Source of the DNA: Clostridiaceae bacterium
Lineage (GTDB): Bacteria > Bacillota > Clostridia > DSM-8532
Length of the DNA stretch: 31,848 nucleotides
Reading direction: 5' to 3'
Assembly (NCBI GenBank): GCA_012727625.1
Contig: JAAYGP010000129.1
Location: 1 to 31,848, forward strand
Part shown: positions 17,321-26,500 of the stretch, in pieces
Layout of the letters: each line of letters starts with the position of its first letter
How positions within the stretch are numbered: position 1 is the stretch's first letter
Notes under the pieces: generated by a model
The model's input: only the letters and a program-made list of their open reading frames with translations
What the model was told of the DNA's origin: nothing
Database searches by the model: none
Made by a program: the position numbers and the translations under genes

Positions 17321-17697
17321 CCCGCCCGGGAAATCGGTTCCGACAAATTTTTATAAAGATTTATGGGAGTAACCCGTATGAGAAAGTGCTGTAAAAAATT
17401 GTTATTGCATTTTTGTTAAAAAAATTTGACGGTAAACTCCCATAAATTATGAAGATGTGCTTATGTTGCATGAATGCTGCGGACTTTTGCTGCGGTTTTC
17501 ATGATAAAATTCAAACAATACGGGTATTCTTATTTATGCCCGGGCACAATTTTCCCGTGCATTTTGCTCCCCTGTAAAATAGGTGGGGGCGCAATTGCAA
17601 GCCAATGCTTCTGTGGTATAATAAAATGGTGCATTAATTTATTGCCCGATGCCCACAGTTTAAATGTGGTTGTTTGGGCAGGGGAGAAGAATGAAGG
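17321..17697. other. Intergenic region, 377 bases
   Basis: Contains the spaced 12-nt inverted repeat at 17359-17447 and, just before cysQ, a hairpin with the inner stem CCACA/TGTGG and outer TGCCC/GGGCA (about 17643-17680) that could affect the nearby GGGGAG ribosome site. No gene recognised. Confidence 0.45.
17359..17447. repeat. Perfect 12-nt inverted repeat around an AT-rich core
   Basis: ATTTATGGGAGT (17359-17370) and ACTCCCATAAAT (17436-17447) are exact reverse complements, 65 bases apart. The core is AT-rich with two A runs. This could be a small insertion element, a large hairpin, or paired operator half-sites. Confidence 0.6.
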
Positions 17698-18480
17698 ATG
17701 GATTTTACCCAATTGCCTGATGTGCTTAAAACAGCAAAGTATTTAGCCGGTGAAGCTTCAAAGGAAATTCTTGGCGTTTATGCAAAGGATTTTTCTGTTT
17801 ATTTTAAAGAAGACGCTTCCCCGCTGACGGAAGCGGACAGAAAATCAAACGAACTTATTGTGTCCGCGCTCAGGGGAAAGTACCCTGAGTGCGCGATTCT
17901 GGCGGAAGAGTCAGAAGATAGACCCGACAGGCTTAATAATGATTGGTGCTTTATTATTGACCCATTGGACGGCACAAAAGAGTTTGTTAAGAAAAATGAT
18001 GAGTTTACAATAAACATTGCCTTATCATATAAAGGGAAACCAGTCCTTGGCGTAATCCATATCCCTGTCACCGGTGAGATTTACTACGCTGTAAAGGGAA
18101 TGGGAGCTTATTATGAAAAGGACGGGAAGCGTGAGAAGATAACGGTCTCATCGAGAATTAAGGATATTCGTATGGTGCGAAGCCTATCACATAAAAGCAA
18201 AAGATTGGATGAACTTATAGAAAAGAACGGAATAAAAAATGTAAAAGCTGTGGGAAGCGCAATAAAAGGGTGTTTGGTGGCAAAAGGCGAGGCTGAGGTT
18301 TATTACCGGTTTGGGTATTCGATGGAGTGGGATACGGCCGCCATGCATTGCATTGTAGAGGAAGCAGGCGGAATTTTCAGGCAGATGGATGACAGCGAAA
18401 TGACATACAACCGGTTAAACTGCCTGAATGAGAAAGGATTTTACGCGATTAACAATTTACAAAATAAACTTACATTATAA
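17698..18480 (+). CDS. cysQ: 3'(2'),5'-bisphosphate nucleotidase CysQ
   Basis: CysQ dephosphorylates 3'-phosphoadenosine 5'-phosphate and PAPS, a by-product and intermediate of sulfate assimilation. The 260-residue product is an inositol-monophosphatase-family enzyme with the metal site complete: Glu70-Glu71 in ILAEESED, Asp88/Asp91 in DPLDGTKEF, Asp212 in EWDTAAMH with EEAGG following. The start is ATG 17698 with GGGGAG upstream; an ATG at 17691 leads to a stop after nine codons. Closed by a terminator at 18572, so probably a separate unit from cysD. Confidence 0.9.
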   Translation: MDFTQLPDVLKTAKYLAGEASKEILGVYAKDFSVYFKEDASPLTEADRKSNELIVSALRGKYPECAILAEESEDRPDRLNNDWCFIIDPLDGTKEFVKKNDEFTINIALSYKGKPVLGVIHIPVTGEIYYAVKGMGAYYEKDGKREKITVSSRIKDIRMVRSLSHKSKRLDELIEKNGIKNVKAVGSAIKGCLVAKGEAEVYYRFGYSMEWDTAAMHCIVEEAGGIFRQMDDSEMTYNRLNCLNEKGFYAINNLQNKLTL

Positions 18481-18571
18481 TTGCATCTGAAAATCCTTTG
18501 TAAAACCTTTTCCTGTTATACAGCCTTAAGAATCAGACAAAAGAAAAGTTAAAAAGTCCGTGAGCCTGTTG

Positions 18572-18607
18572 CCTGGTGCAGTAGCAATACGATTGCACAG
18601 GTTTTTT
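18572..18607 (+). terminator. Terminator after cysQ
   Basis: CCT-GTGCA pairs with TGCAC-AGG (one bulge, partial inner pairing), followed by six Ts (18602-18607). Confidence 0.65.
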
Positions 18608-18729
18608 CAGCCAATGAAATTATGAAACTTAATTAACGCTATTCCGTAATTTTCATGAAAGCAGTTGCGTCAGAACAGGAAAATGAACGAGAAAACGGGA
18701 AAATGGTAAAATTTATCAGGGAGGCAAAA

Positions 18730-19611
18730 ATGAACCATCTTGACAAGCTCGAAAACAAGTCAATACATATACTCAGGGAGGCATATGCCTGTTTTAAAAA
18801 CCTATGTATGCTCTGGTCAATCGGAAAAGACAGCACCGTATTGCTCTGGCTTGCCAGAAAGGCGTTCTTTGGCCATGTACCAATACCCCTGGTGCATATT
18901 GACACCCATTATAAAATTCCTGAAATGATTGAATATAGGGACAGGCTTGCATTGGAATGGGGTCTTGACATGATTTACGGTGAAAACCGGGAAGCCCTTG
19001 ACAGAAAGGAAACATTCCCGGATGGGAACTTATCCCATATAGAATGCTGCAAAAGACTGAAAACCGAAGCGCTGAAAAATACTTTAAGCGGAAAATGGCC
19101 GAGATACAGGCTTAACCATGAAACAATGAAATATGAGAATGATCAGAACACGGAACCTTTCACGGGTGTTATTGTAGGTGTGCGTGCCGATGAAGAGGGG
19201 AGCCGTTCAAAAGAAAGATATTTTTCCCCCAGGGACAGAAACAGCGACTGGGACATTGGGGACCAGCCTCCGGAATTCTGGGGTCAGTTCAAGACGGACT
19301 TTGCCCCGGGAACTCACTTGCGCATACATCCTCTGCTGGATTGGACAGAGCTTGATATATGGGAATATATAAAAAGAGAAAAAATACCCACTGTTTCTTT
19401 GTACTATGATAAGGGGGAAGGGAAAAGATACCGCTCCCTCGGATGCTGGCCGTGCACTTTCCCGGTGGAATCGGACGCCAGGGATGTGGATGGCATAATT
19501 ATGGAACTTAAAACAGGAAAATTTGCCAACATTGCGGAGCGCTCCGGCAGAGCACAGGACAAGGAAGACGGTGGTGGCCTTGAAGAGCTCAGAAAAGGCG
19601 GATATATGTAA
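18730..19611 (+). CDS. cysD: Sulfate adenylyltransferase subunit 2 (CysD)
   Basis: Small subunit of ATP sulfurylase: forms adenosine 5'-phosphosulfate (APS) from ATP and sulfate with the GTPase CysN. 293 residues from ATG 18730, with GGGAGG five bases upstream; an upstream ATG at 18655 adds an atypical basic leader. The PP-loop SIGKDSTVLLW lies at 30-40. Further hallmarks are VHIDTHYKIPEMI, VRADEEGSRSKER, and RSLGCWPCTFPVES. Followed 98 bases later by cysN. Confidence 0.95.
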   Translation: MNHLDKLENKSIHILREAYACFKNLCMLWSIGKDSTVLLWLARKAFFGHVPIPLVHIDTHYKIPEMIEYRDRLALEWGLDMIYGENREALDRKETFPDGNLSHIECCKRLKTEALKNTLSGKWPRYRLNHETMKYENDQNTEPFTGVIVGVRADEEGSRSKERYFSPRDRNSDWDIGDQPPEFWGQFKTDFAPGTHLRIHPLLDWTELDIWEYIKREKIPTVSLYYDKGEGKRYRSLGCWPCTFPVESDARDVDGIIMELKTGKFANIAERSGRAQDKEDGGGLEELRKGGYM

Positions 19612-19621
19612 AGAGAACATT

Positions 19622-19717
19622 ATGGCTGGGATTTTTCCGGAACGTTCCGAACCGGAACTTAAGCCATGTATATGTAAACAGGACTTTGAGAACGGGATGG
19701 TTACAATTGATGAATGA
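19622..19717 (+). CDS. Possible micro-protein between cysD and cysN, 31 aa
   Basis: ATG 19622 to TGA 19715, ten bases after the cysD stop and overlapping the proposed cysN ATG (19710) as in coupled genes. Reads MAGIFPERSEPELKPCIC, with CIC then a short acidic end. The ribosome site is poor (AGAGA) and a TTCCGG/CCGGAA hairpin (19635-19657) lies inside it. It may be a decayed gene, a coupling leader, or chance. Confidence 0.3.
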   Translation: MAGIFPERSEPELKPCICKQDFENGMVTIDE

Positions 19718-21554
19718 GATCAGGAAAAACAATGTGCCGATGAATAAAAAGGATTTAATCAATAAACAGGATATGAACATAGTAATTGTAGGCCATGTGG
19801 ATCATGGGAAAAGCACGGTAATCGGGAGATTGCTCGCGGACACAGATTCGCTGCCTAAAGGAAAGCTTGAACAGGTTAAGGAAATCTGCCGCAGAAATTC
19901 AAAGCCTTTTGAATATGCTTTTTCGCTTGATGCCCTCAAGGATGAACAGGCCCAGGGGATAACCATTGATGTGGCCCGCTGTTTTTTCCAGACGGAGCAA
20001 AGAAATTACTTGATAATCGACGCGCCGGGCCATATTGAGTTTTTAAAAAACATGATTACCGGAGCCGCAAGGGCGGAAGCTGCCCTTTTGGTTATTGATG
20101 CCTATGAGGGTGTGAAGGAAAACTCCAGAAGGCATGGTTACATGCTTTCAATGCTTGGAATACGCCAGGTTTGTGTTCTTGTAAATAAGATGGACTTGAC
20201 AGGATACAGTGAGAAATCCTTTAAAAGGATAGTAAGGCAATACAGGCGGTTTTTGAGGAAAATCAACATGGAACCGGTCTGTTTCATTCCCATAAGCGCA
20301 TTTGAAGGGGAAAATATCGCAAACCATTCAGAGAAAATGCCCTGGTACGAAAGAATGAATGTATTGGAGGTGCTGGATTCTTTGAAAAAGGAAGAATTGG
20401 CGGAAGACAAGCCTTTCAGAATGCCGGTTCAGGACGTGTATAAATTTACGAAAAACTGTGATATGCGCAGAATTGTGGCAGGTACCATCGAAACCGGGAA
20501 AATATCCGTGGGAGACGAGGTGATTTTTTATCCGTCAGGGAAGAGAACACGGGTAAAATCCCTCGAAGCTTTTAACAGGGAGCCGATTAAGACGCTTGGG
20601 GCAGGCTGGGCATGTGGTTTCACCGTTACAGAGCAGATATACGTCAAACGAGGAGAAATAGCGTGTCTGTCAAAGGAAATGCCGCCAAAGGTTACAGGAC
20701 GTATGCTGGTAAATCTGTTCTGGCTTGGCAGGAACCCCCTTGTTATGGATAAAACATATTATTTGAAGCTTGGTACGGCAAAAGTCGGCATGCAGCTTGA
20801 AGAAGTACGCAGTGTTATGGACGCGTCCAGCCTTGACAACAAAAAGAAGGACTTTGTTGAACGGCATGAAGTGGCTGAGTGTGTTCTTAGTCTGGACAGG
20901 CATATTGCTTTCGACTTGGTTGGAGAAATCGCCGCCACAAGTCGTTTTGTAATTGTTGATGATTATGAAATCTCCGGAGGCGGGATTGTAATGCGCGATC
21001 TGGAGGATCATACCAGCTGGGTGCGTGATAAAGTATTAATGAGAAATTATAAATGGATAGGCAGTGATATTAGCGCTGAAAAACGGGCTGAAAAATACAA
21101 TCAGGAGGCTGAGTTGGTGCTGATCACCGGGGAGCGGGAAAGTCCGAGGAAGGAAGTTGCCAGGTTACTTGAAAGACAGTTGTTTGATGAGGGTAAATTT
21201 GTTTATTATCTTGGCATAGGGAGTCTGCTGTATGGCGTTGATGCGGATATTGTCGCAAACAATATAACGCCTTTTGGCAAAAGGGAGCATATAAGAAGGC
21301 TTGCAGAGGTTGCCAATATTATGCTGGAATCCGGAATGATACTGATTGTTTCCGCAATAGAACTTGACGCTTCGGATTTGGATGTTATTAAAACCGGAAT
21401 ACCGGCAGAGCGTATTTCTGTTGTTTGGCTTGGAAATGAAATAACTACCGATATACCTGCAAACCTTGTAATTGAGGATGTTGATGATATTGAAAGGGCT
21501 GTGGAAACAATAAGAAAGTCTTTTAAAGGCAAAAACGGGGCCAGGGCCTGGTGA
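19710..21554 (+). CDS. cysN: Sulfate adenylyltransferase GTPase subunit fused to a degenerate APS-kinase domain (CysN/C-type)
   Basis: The N-terminal about 430 residues are the EF-Tu-like GTPase that drives CysD: G1 GHVDHGKST (28-36), G3 DAPGHIEF, G4 NKMD (about 159-162), then two beta-barrel domains. From about residue 466 comes a CysC-like domain of about 145 residues. Its P-loop, normally GxSGSGKST, reads TGERESPRKE, and the following LDGDxxR region reads LGIGSLLYG, so PAPS synthesis by this domain is doubtful. 614 residues from ATG 19710; other starts (TTG 19686, ATG 19740) cannot be excluded because no site is strong. Could be cysNC in name; only the CysN activity is supported. Confidence 0.9.
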   Translation: MNEIRKNNVPMNKKDLINKQDMNIVIVGHVDHGKSTVIGRLLADTDSLPKGKLEQVKEICRRNSKPFEYAFSLDALKDEQAQGITIDVARCFFQTEQRNYLIIDAPGHIEFLKNMITGAARAEAALLVIDAYEGVKENSRRHGYMLSMLGIRQVCVLVNKMDLTGYSEKSFKRIVRQYRRFLRKINMEPVCFIPISAFEGENIANHSEKMPWYERMNVLEVLDSLKKEELAEDKPFRMPVQDVYKFTKNCDMRRIVAGTIETGKISVGDEVIFYPSGKRTRVKSLEAFNREPIKTLGAGWACGFTVTEQIYVKRGEIACLSKEMPPKVTGRMLVNLFWLGRNPLVMDKTYYLKLGTAKVGMQLEEVRSVMDASSLDNKKKDFVERHEVAECVLSLDRHIAFDLVGEIAATSRFVIVDDYEISGGGIVMRDLEDHTSWVRDKVLMRNYKWIGSDISAEKRAEKYNQEAELVLITGERESPRKEVARLLERQLFDEGKFVYYLGIGSLLYGVDADIVANNITPFGKREHIRRLAEVANIMLESGMILIVSAIELDASDLDVIKTGIPAERISVVWLGNEITTDIPANLVIEDVDDIERAVETIRKSFKGKNGARAW

Positions 21555-21710
21555 CGTTTTGTTTCGGTTTGTTTTTATTATGGTAAAATCAGAAGACCTC
21601 AGCCTTTTGAACTATTTTGTTTTTGCAGTGAAAAACACAGATGGAGGATTAATGATAAAGAAATTTTAAGCCCCGCTTCTATAAGTGGAGGCAGTTTGCG
21701 GGAGGCTGTT

Positions 21711-22112
21711 ATGAGATTATCCAGAAAAAGTGAATATGCTCTTTTGGCTCTCATAGACCTGGCTCATAGTTACGGCAGGGAAAGAAAGAAAATTATTGAG
21801 GTGGCCAATGGAAACAACATTCCAAAAAAGTATCTGGAGCAGATTTTTCTCCAGCTTAAAGGAGCCGGGTATGTAAAAAGTGCAAGAGGCGCAAACGGGG
21901 GGTATGAGCTGGCTAAAGCGCCCAATGAGATAAACCTGGCCGAAATAATACGGTTAATTGACGGACCTCTTGCTTCCGTGGGCTCTGCCAGCCTGTACTT
22001 TTTTGAACACACTCCTGTTGAAAGAAATAAAAAACTTTTACAGATTTTTAAGGATATACGCAATTTCGTATCTGATAAGCTTGAAAATACAACGCTTGAT
22101 CATCTTCTTTAA
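21711..22112 (+). CDS. Rrf2-family regulator lacking cysteines (CymR-like)
   Basis: 133 residues from ATG 21711, with GGGAGG five bases upstream. Winged-helix Rrf2 signature: MRLSRKSEYALLALIDLA, IPKKYLEQIFLQLKGAGYVKSARGANGGYELAK, with the wing and recognition helix readable. The region where IscR/NsrR members carry three Fe-S cysteines contains none (the whole protein has no Cys), so no cluster. CymR, the cysteine-metabolism repressor of Bacillus, is such a cluster-free member. Position directly after cysD-cysN supports a sulfur role, probably repression of this locus; the ligand or partner is inferred only. Confidence 0.88.
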   Translation: MRLSRKSEYALLALIDLAHSYGRERKKIIEVANGNNIPKKYLEQIFLQLKGAGYVKSARGANGGYELAKAPNEINLAEIIRLIDGPLASVGSASLYFFEHTPVERNKKLLQIFKDIRNFVSDKLENTTLDHLL

Positions 22113-22161
22113 ACCGGCAGGCAATTTTCTGTACATATCTGAACGTATATGAATATATAAA

Positions 22162-22291
22162 GTTACTCTTCACACCCTGATTCAGTTACTGTTCAGATCG
22201 GATATTGTGATCAGATATTGTGCAGCAGCGGAAACAAGAGCTTCATTCCGCTGAAGTTTCCTTACTATTGAACAATATCTTTTTACAGAAC
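22162..22291. repeat. Copy B of the intergenic palindromic repeat family
   Basis: Left end GTTACTCTTCACACCCTGATT, then TCAGATATTGTGCAGCAGCGG and AAACAAGAGCTTCATTCCGCT, then ATTGAACAATATCT and ACAGAAC. It aligns almost base for base with 28895-29000, with an extra partial duplication (TTCAGTTACTGTTCAGATCGG) near the left end. Confidence 0.75.
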
Positions 22292-22459
22292 CTCAGAACC
22301 TCAACGCAAACGGGAAATGCGGTTCTTTTTTATATTTGGCTGCCCCTGCGTGGTTTTGATGCTGATACATCTGAACCTGATGGTTCATGCTGCAACGGTT
22401 GAAATTTTTAATTTTCCGGTGAGACTACGTCACATCTTCTTATATTGTGAAGAAAATGG

Positions 22460-22488
22460 TTGCAAAATCCATACTCATATAATATACT
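22460..22488 (+). promoter_or_regulatory. Promoter of the TauE/SafE transporter gene
   Basis: TTGCAA (22460-22465), 17 bases, TATACT (22483-22488), 36 bases before the ATG. Confidence 0.6.
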
Positions 22489-22490
22489 AT

Positions 22491-22509
22491 GTCTATATAT
22501 TTAGTAGAC
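22491..22509. promoter_or_regulatory. Candidate operator before the transporter gene
   Basis: GTCTA, nine AT-rich bases, TAGAC: an inverted repeat just downstream of the -10 box and ahead of the ribosome site. Placement suits a repressor; the neighbouring Rrf2 protein is the obvious candidate. Not a recognised consensus. Confidence 0.35.
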
Positions 22510-22523
22510 AAGGAGAATTTATT

Positions 22524-23270
22524 ATGGATGCAACCTTTTTTTTATTCGTTATTGCAGGATTTTTGGCTCAGATGGTAGACGGAAGCATTGGCATGGCCTA
22601 TGGTGTCAGTTCCACAAGTCTTTTGCTAAGCATTGGCGTCTCACCGGCAGCAGCCAGCGCATCGGTACATATTGCGGAGGTTTTCACCACTTTTGTCTCC
22701 GGAATTTCTCACTGGAAGCTGAAGAACATTGACAAAAAGCTGTTTTCCACTCTTGTAATTCCCGGGGTTTTGGGAGGAATTACAGGTGCGTTTATTTTAT
22801 CAAACATTAGAACATCTGTAATTAAGCCCATAATTAATGTCTATTTGATAATTATGGGCATCAGAATTATTTATAATGTGTTTAAAAACCCCGGAGAGAA
22901 AGTTACGGTTTCAGTTAAAAACTGGATTCTCGGTATTTGCGGAGGTTTTCTGGATGCCATTGGCGGAGGCGGATGGGGACCTGTTGTCACAACAACCCTT
23001 GTTGCAACCGGGCAGACACCCCGGTATGTCATAGGCTCGGTAAATGCGTCTGAATTCTTTGTGACTTTAGCCCAGGCTGCCACTTTTGTAACTTTGCTGG
23101 GAATAAAGGATTACTGGCAGACAATTGCGGGGCTTGCCGTGGGAGGAGTTATTGCGGCGCCTTTTGCGGCTATGCTGGTTAAAAAAATAAAACCAGGAAC
23201 AATAATGCTTATAGTAGGGATAACTGTTTCTGTACTGAACATAAGGAATATTATTTTATATTTTATTTAA
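22524..23270 (+). CDS. TauE/SafE-family sulfur oxyanion permease
   Basis: 248-residue multi-span membrane protein. ATG 22524 follows AAGGAG with eight bases between. Family hallmarks are MVDGSIGMAYGVSSTSLLL with VHIAEVFTTFVSGISHW in the first half and the equivalent GGFLDAIGGGGWGPVVTTTL with GSVNASEFFVTLAQ in the second: an internal two-fold repeat of about 120 residues. Members move sulfite, sulfonates or sulfate. Next to cysD/cysN and the Rrf2 gene it is probably the sulfate or sulfite carrier of the block. Confidence 0.88.
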   Translation: MDATFFLFVIAGFLAQMVDGSIGMAYGVSSTSLLLSIGVSPAAASASVHIAEVFTTFVSGISHWKLKNIDKKLFSTLVIPGVLGGITGAFILSNIRTSVIKPIINVYLIIMGIRIIYNVFKNPGEKVTVSVKNWILGICGGFLDAIGGGGWGPVVTTTLVATGQTPRYVIGSVNASEFFVTLAQAATFVTLLGIKDYWQTIAGLAVGGVIAAPFAAMLVKKIKPGTIMLIVGITVSVLNIRNIILYFI

Positions 23271-23385
23271 AAACCATATCTCTCTGGTTTCCTTAACCGG
23301 ATTCTATGATATAATTGAATGATAAATTATTTTGGGTGATTATTAGACAGAACCAGGATAAAAGCTGTATAAACAACTGATAATA

Positions 23386-23490
23386 TTAAGTTACTGTTCA
23401 CAGGTTCCGTTAAAAAATATTGTGCAACAGATGGAAAGTTTATCTCTTGCTTCCTCTGTTGCACAATATCTGACCTGGGCAGTTACTTAA
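23386..23490. repeat. Copy C of the intergenic palindromic repeat family
   Basis: Ends: TTAAGTTACTG (23386-23396) and CAGTTACTTAA (23480-23490), inverted with one mismatch. Inside, AATATTGTGCAACAGA (23417-23432) and TCTGTTGCACAATAT (23455-23469) are exact reverse complements over 15 bases. 105 bp, the most compact copy. Confidence 0.8.
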
Positions 23491-23533
23491 TCAGGATGTA
23501 AACAGAAACAATATTATATCACAGAGGAGCCGT

Positions 23534-26500
23534 ATGAACTATTTAAAACTTACGGATAAGGAAATCAGGGATTATGTGAACGATATAAACATTTACCACA
23601 GGGGCCGGATGTATTTCTTTAACAAATTTGTTGAAGATATTCATTTTGACACTTCAGGAAAGCGTATTACAGCAAAGGTTAAAGGCAGCCGCTATTACAA
23701 TGTTGAGCTATTCATAAACTCATACCAGAATATTGTTTCGGAATCATGCTCATGTCCATATTTCAGGGAATGGGGAAAACCTTGCAAGCATGTTGCTGCA
23801 ACGCTTTTTGAAACCAGGCTTATGGTGGAAAACAAGTTTTCAAAATACAGAAACAGCCACAAGGCGGTTAACGCAATATTTAAAAAGCTTGATAACATGA
23901 GTATTAGCGGGGTTTCCCGTAATAAAAAGGAGCAGCTCTACTTGACGCCTACTTTGACAATTAATCATGATGGCAAAAATCTTCATGCATATCTTGAGCT
24001 TAAGGTTGGAAGCGCCAGAGCATATGTGGTCAAAAGCACAGAGGAGTTTATTGAAGCATGGGTTAAAGGGAAAAGGCTTGTTTTCGGCAGACAGCTTACA
24101 TTAGACAGCAGCTTGCAGTATTTTGACGGGAAAGACGCTCTTATCATGGACATGCTTACAGAAATTTACTCAACCCAAATCGGGATATCAAACTATGATT
24201 TTCGCTATAATGGTCTTTTAAGAGGAAGGTATTTTTCCCTTGTTCCCGCAAAGCTTGAAAAATTTCTGGATATTATGACAGGGGAAGCTGTTCCTGCATT
24301 TATACTGTCGGATGATTTAAAGATCGTTCCCGTTACAAAGGCAGTTATGCCCCTTACGTTTGAGATGAGACAATATGAGGAGTGGATATCGTTAAGGATT
24401 GCTTCAGAGGAGCTGCCACTCAGGTTAACACCCGACGGGAAATATTTCTTTTACCGGGGAATCATTTATAAACTGCCGCCGGAGCAGCAGAAGTATTTTT
24501 CGGTAATTCATGAAGGGTTTGTTGAAGCGGAAAGCAATGAGGTTATTGTACCTAACCAATATCAAGGCAGGTTTATATCCGAAGTAGTTCCGATAATGAA
24601 AAAAACCGGCGACGTCATGGTAAGTCCGTCAATTAAGAGAAAGATAGTTCATGAGCAGTTAAAGGCTGCAGTGTATCTTGATCTGTATAAAAACGGCATA
24701 TCAGCCAGGGTTTTGTTCAATTACGGGGATATTCAATTAAATCCGGCACTGGGGAGTGGCACGACAGATAATAAAGACAGGTTTGTACTGCGTGACATTG
24801 AGACGGAAAAACCAATACTGGATTTATTGCGATCTTCACGGTTTTTTATTGAAAAGGATTTGTTTTGCCTGGTTAATAAAGAAGACATTTATAACTTTGT
24901 TTTTGAGAGGCTGCCTGAGCTTCTGTCCCTGTCAGAAGTTTATTATTCCGAGGACTTTAAAAAAGTGACTGTTAAGAGAAGTGTCAGCATTAAGGGCAGG
25001 GTTTCTTTTGTTGATGATCTTCTGGAGATTTCCTTTGACACACAGGATTTTGATCCGGATGAACTTAAAGGAATTCTGGAATCCTTAAGGAGAAAGAAAA
25101 AATTTTACAGGCTGAAAGACGGTGCGATTCTTCCCCTTGATGAATATCCTGATATAAAAGAATTTGCCTGTTTAACCGACAAAATGGATATTGGCGTCGG
25201 GGATTTTGACGGTAAAGTGGTACGTTTACCGAAATATAGGGCGTTATACCTTGACAGTCTGTGTGATAACGCTTTGCAGAATGTGGAGAACACGAATCAG
25301 AAATCCTTCAGTTTACTGGAGAGGTCTGAAAATTTCAGGCACTTTGTTAATAATATTACTTTTATTAAAGATAAAGAGTTTGAGGTTCCAAAGTCCCTGA
25401 AAAATGTTTTAAGAGATTACCAGAAAACAGGGTTCCAGTGGTTTAAAGGCTTGTCTCAAAACGGTCTTGGCGGTATACTGGCGGATGATATGGGTCTTGG
25501 AAAAACTCTGCAGGTTTTGGCTTTTCTCCTTTCTGAAAAGGAAAATGCCTGCAGCCCTTCCCTGGTTGTAGCTCCAACTTCGTTGGTTTATAACTGGGTC
25601 CTTGAAGCTGAGAAATTTACACCTGAATTAAAAGTCCTGGCCATATCGGGCAACCGGGCGCTTAGGCAGTCGTTATTGGAGAAAATGGATGAGTATGATC
25701 TGGTGGTAACATCATATCCGTTAATACGCAGGGATATAGGCTTTTACAAAAACAAACGGTTTTCATGCTGCTTTATTGATGAGGCACAGCATGTTAAAAA
25801 CCATTTTACACAGTCAGCCAGGGCCATCAGAAAAATACAGGCAAAAAGCCGTTTTGCGCTTACAGGAACGCCAATGGAGAATTCGCTTCTTGAGCTGTGG
25901 TCAATTTTTGATTTTTTAATGCCATCATACCTTTTCACACAGCAAAAGTTTCAGGACAGGTTTGTCAAACCTACATTAAACGGAGAGAGCAAAAAAGCAA
26001 TCATGGATTTAAACAGGCATATACGTCCGTTTATATTAAGGCGTATGAAAAAAGATGTGCTCAGGGAACTGCCGGAAAAAATTGAAACAACATTAACCTG
26101 TAAGATGACAGAAGCGCAAAGAAATATATATCTTGCCTTGCTGTCGCAGGTCAGGCGCGAGATAGATCTGGCTATTATGCAGCAGGGGTTTGAAAAAAGC
26201 CATATTCAAATTCTGGCGGCGTTAACAAGGCTAAGGCAGGTGTGCTGCCATCCGTCAACCTTTGTGGATGGTTATGTGGGCGGCAGCGGCAAGCTTGAAT
26301 TGCTTGAGGAATTAACAGACTCCACATTGGAAGCGGGACACAGAGTATTGATTTTTTCACAGTTTACATCAATGCTCGATATAATAGAGAGGATGATTGC
26401 AAAAAAAGGCATACAGTATTTTTACCTGTCCGGAAAAACACCGTCGTCGCAGAGGGCTGAATTTGTATCCAGGTTCAACAGTGGTGAGGGCCGGGTTTTT

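Larger units (their letters stand above)
22113..22523. other. Intergenic region, 411 bases
   Basis: Contains repeat copy B (22162-22291) and the tauE-type promoter and palindrome (22460-22512). A frame open through 22317-22523 joins the transporter but lacks a start site. Confidence 0.5.

Noticed and set aside
18655..18729. Longer cysD start at ATG 18655
   Set aside because: It adds 25 residues absent from the family and has no ribosome site, while ATG 18730 has GGGAGG at good distance.
21652..21669. Five-codon frame (MIKKF) with GGAGG upstream of the Rrf2 gene
   Set aside because: Such tiny frames with a purine-rich site occur by chance; no attenuator structure was seen around it.
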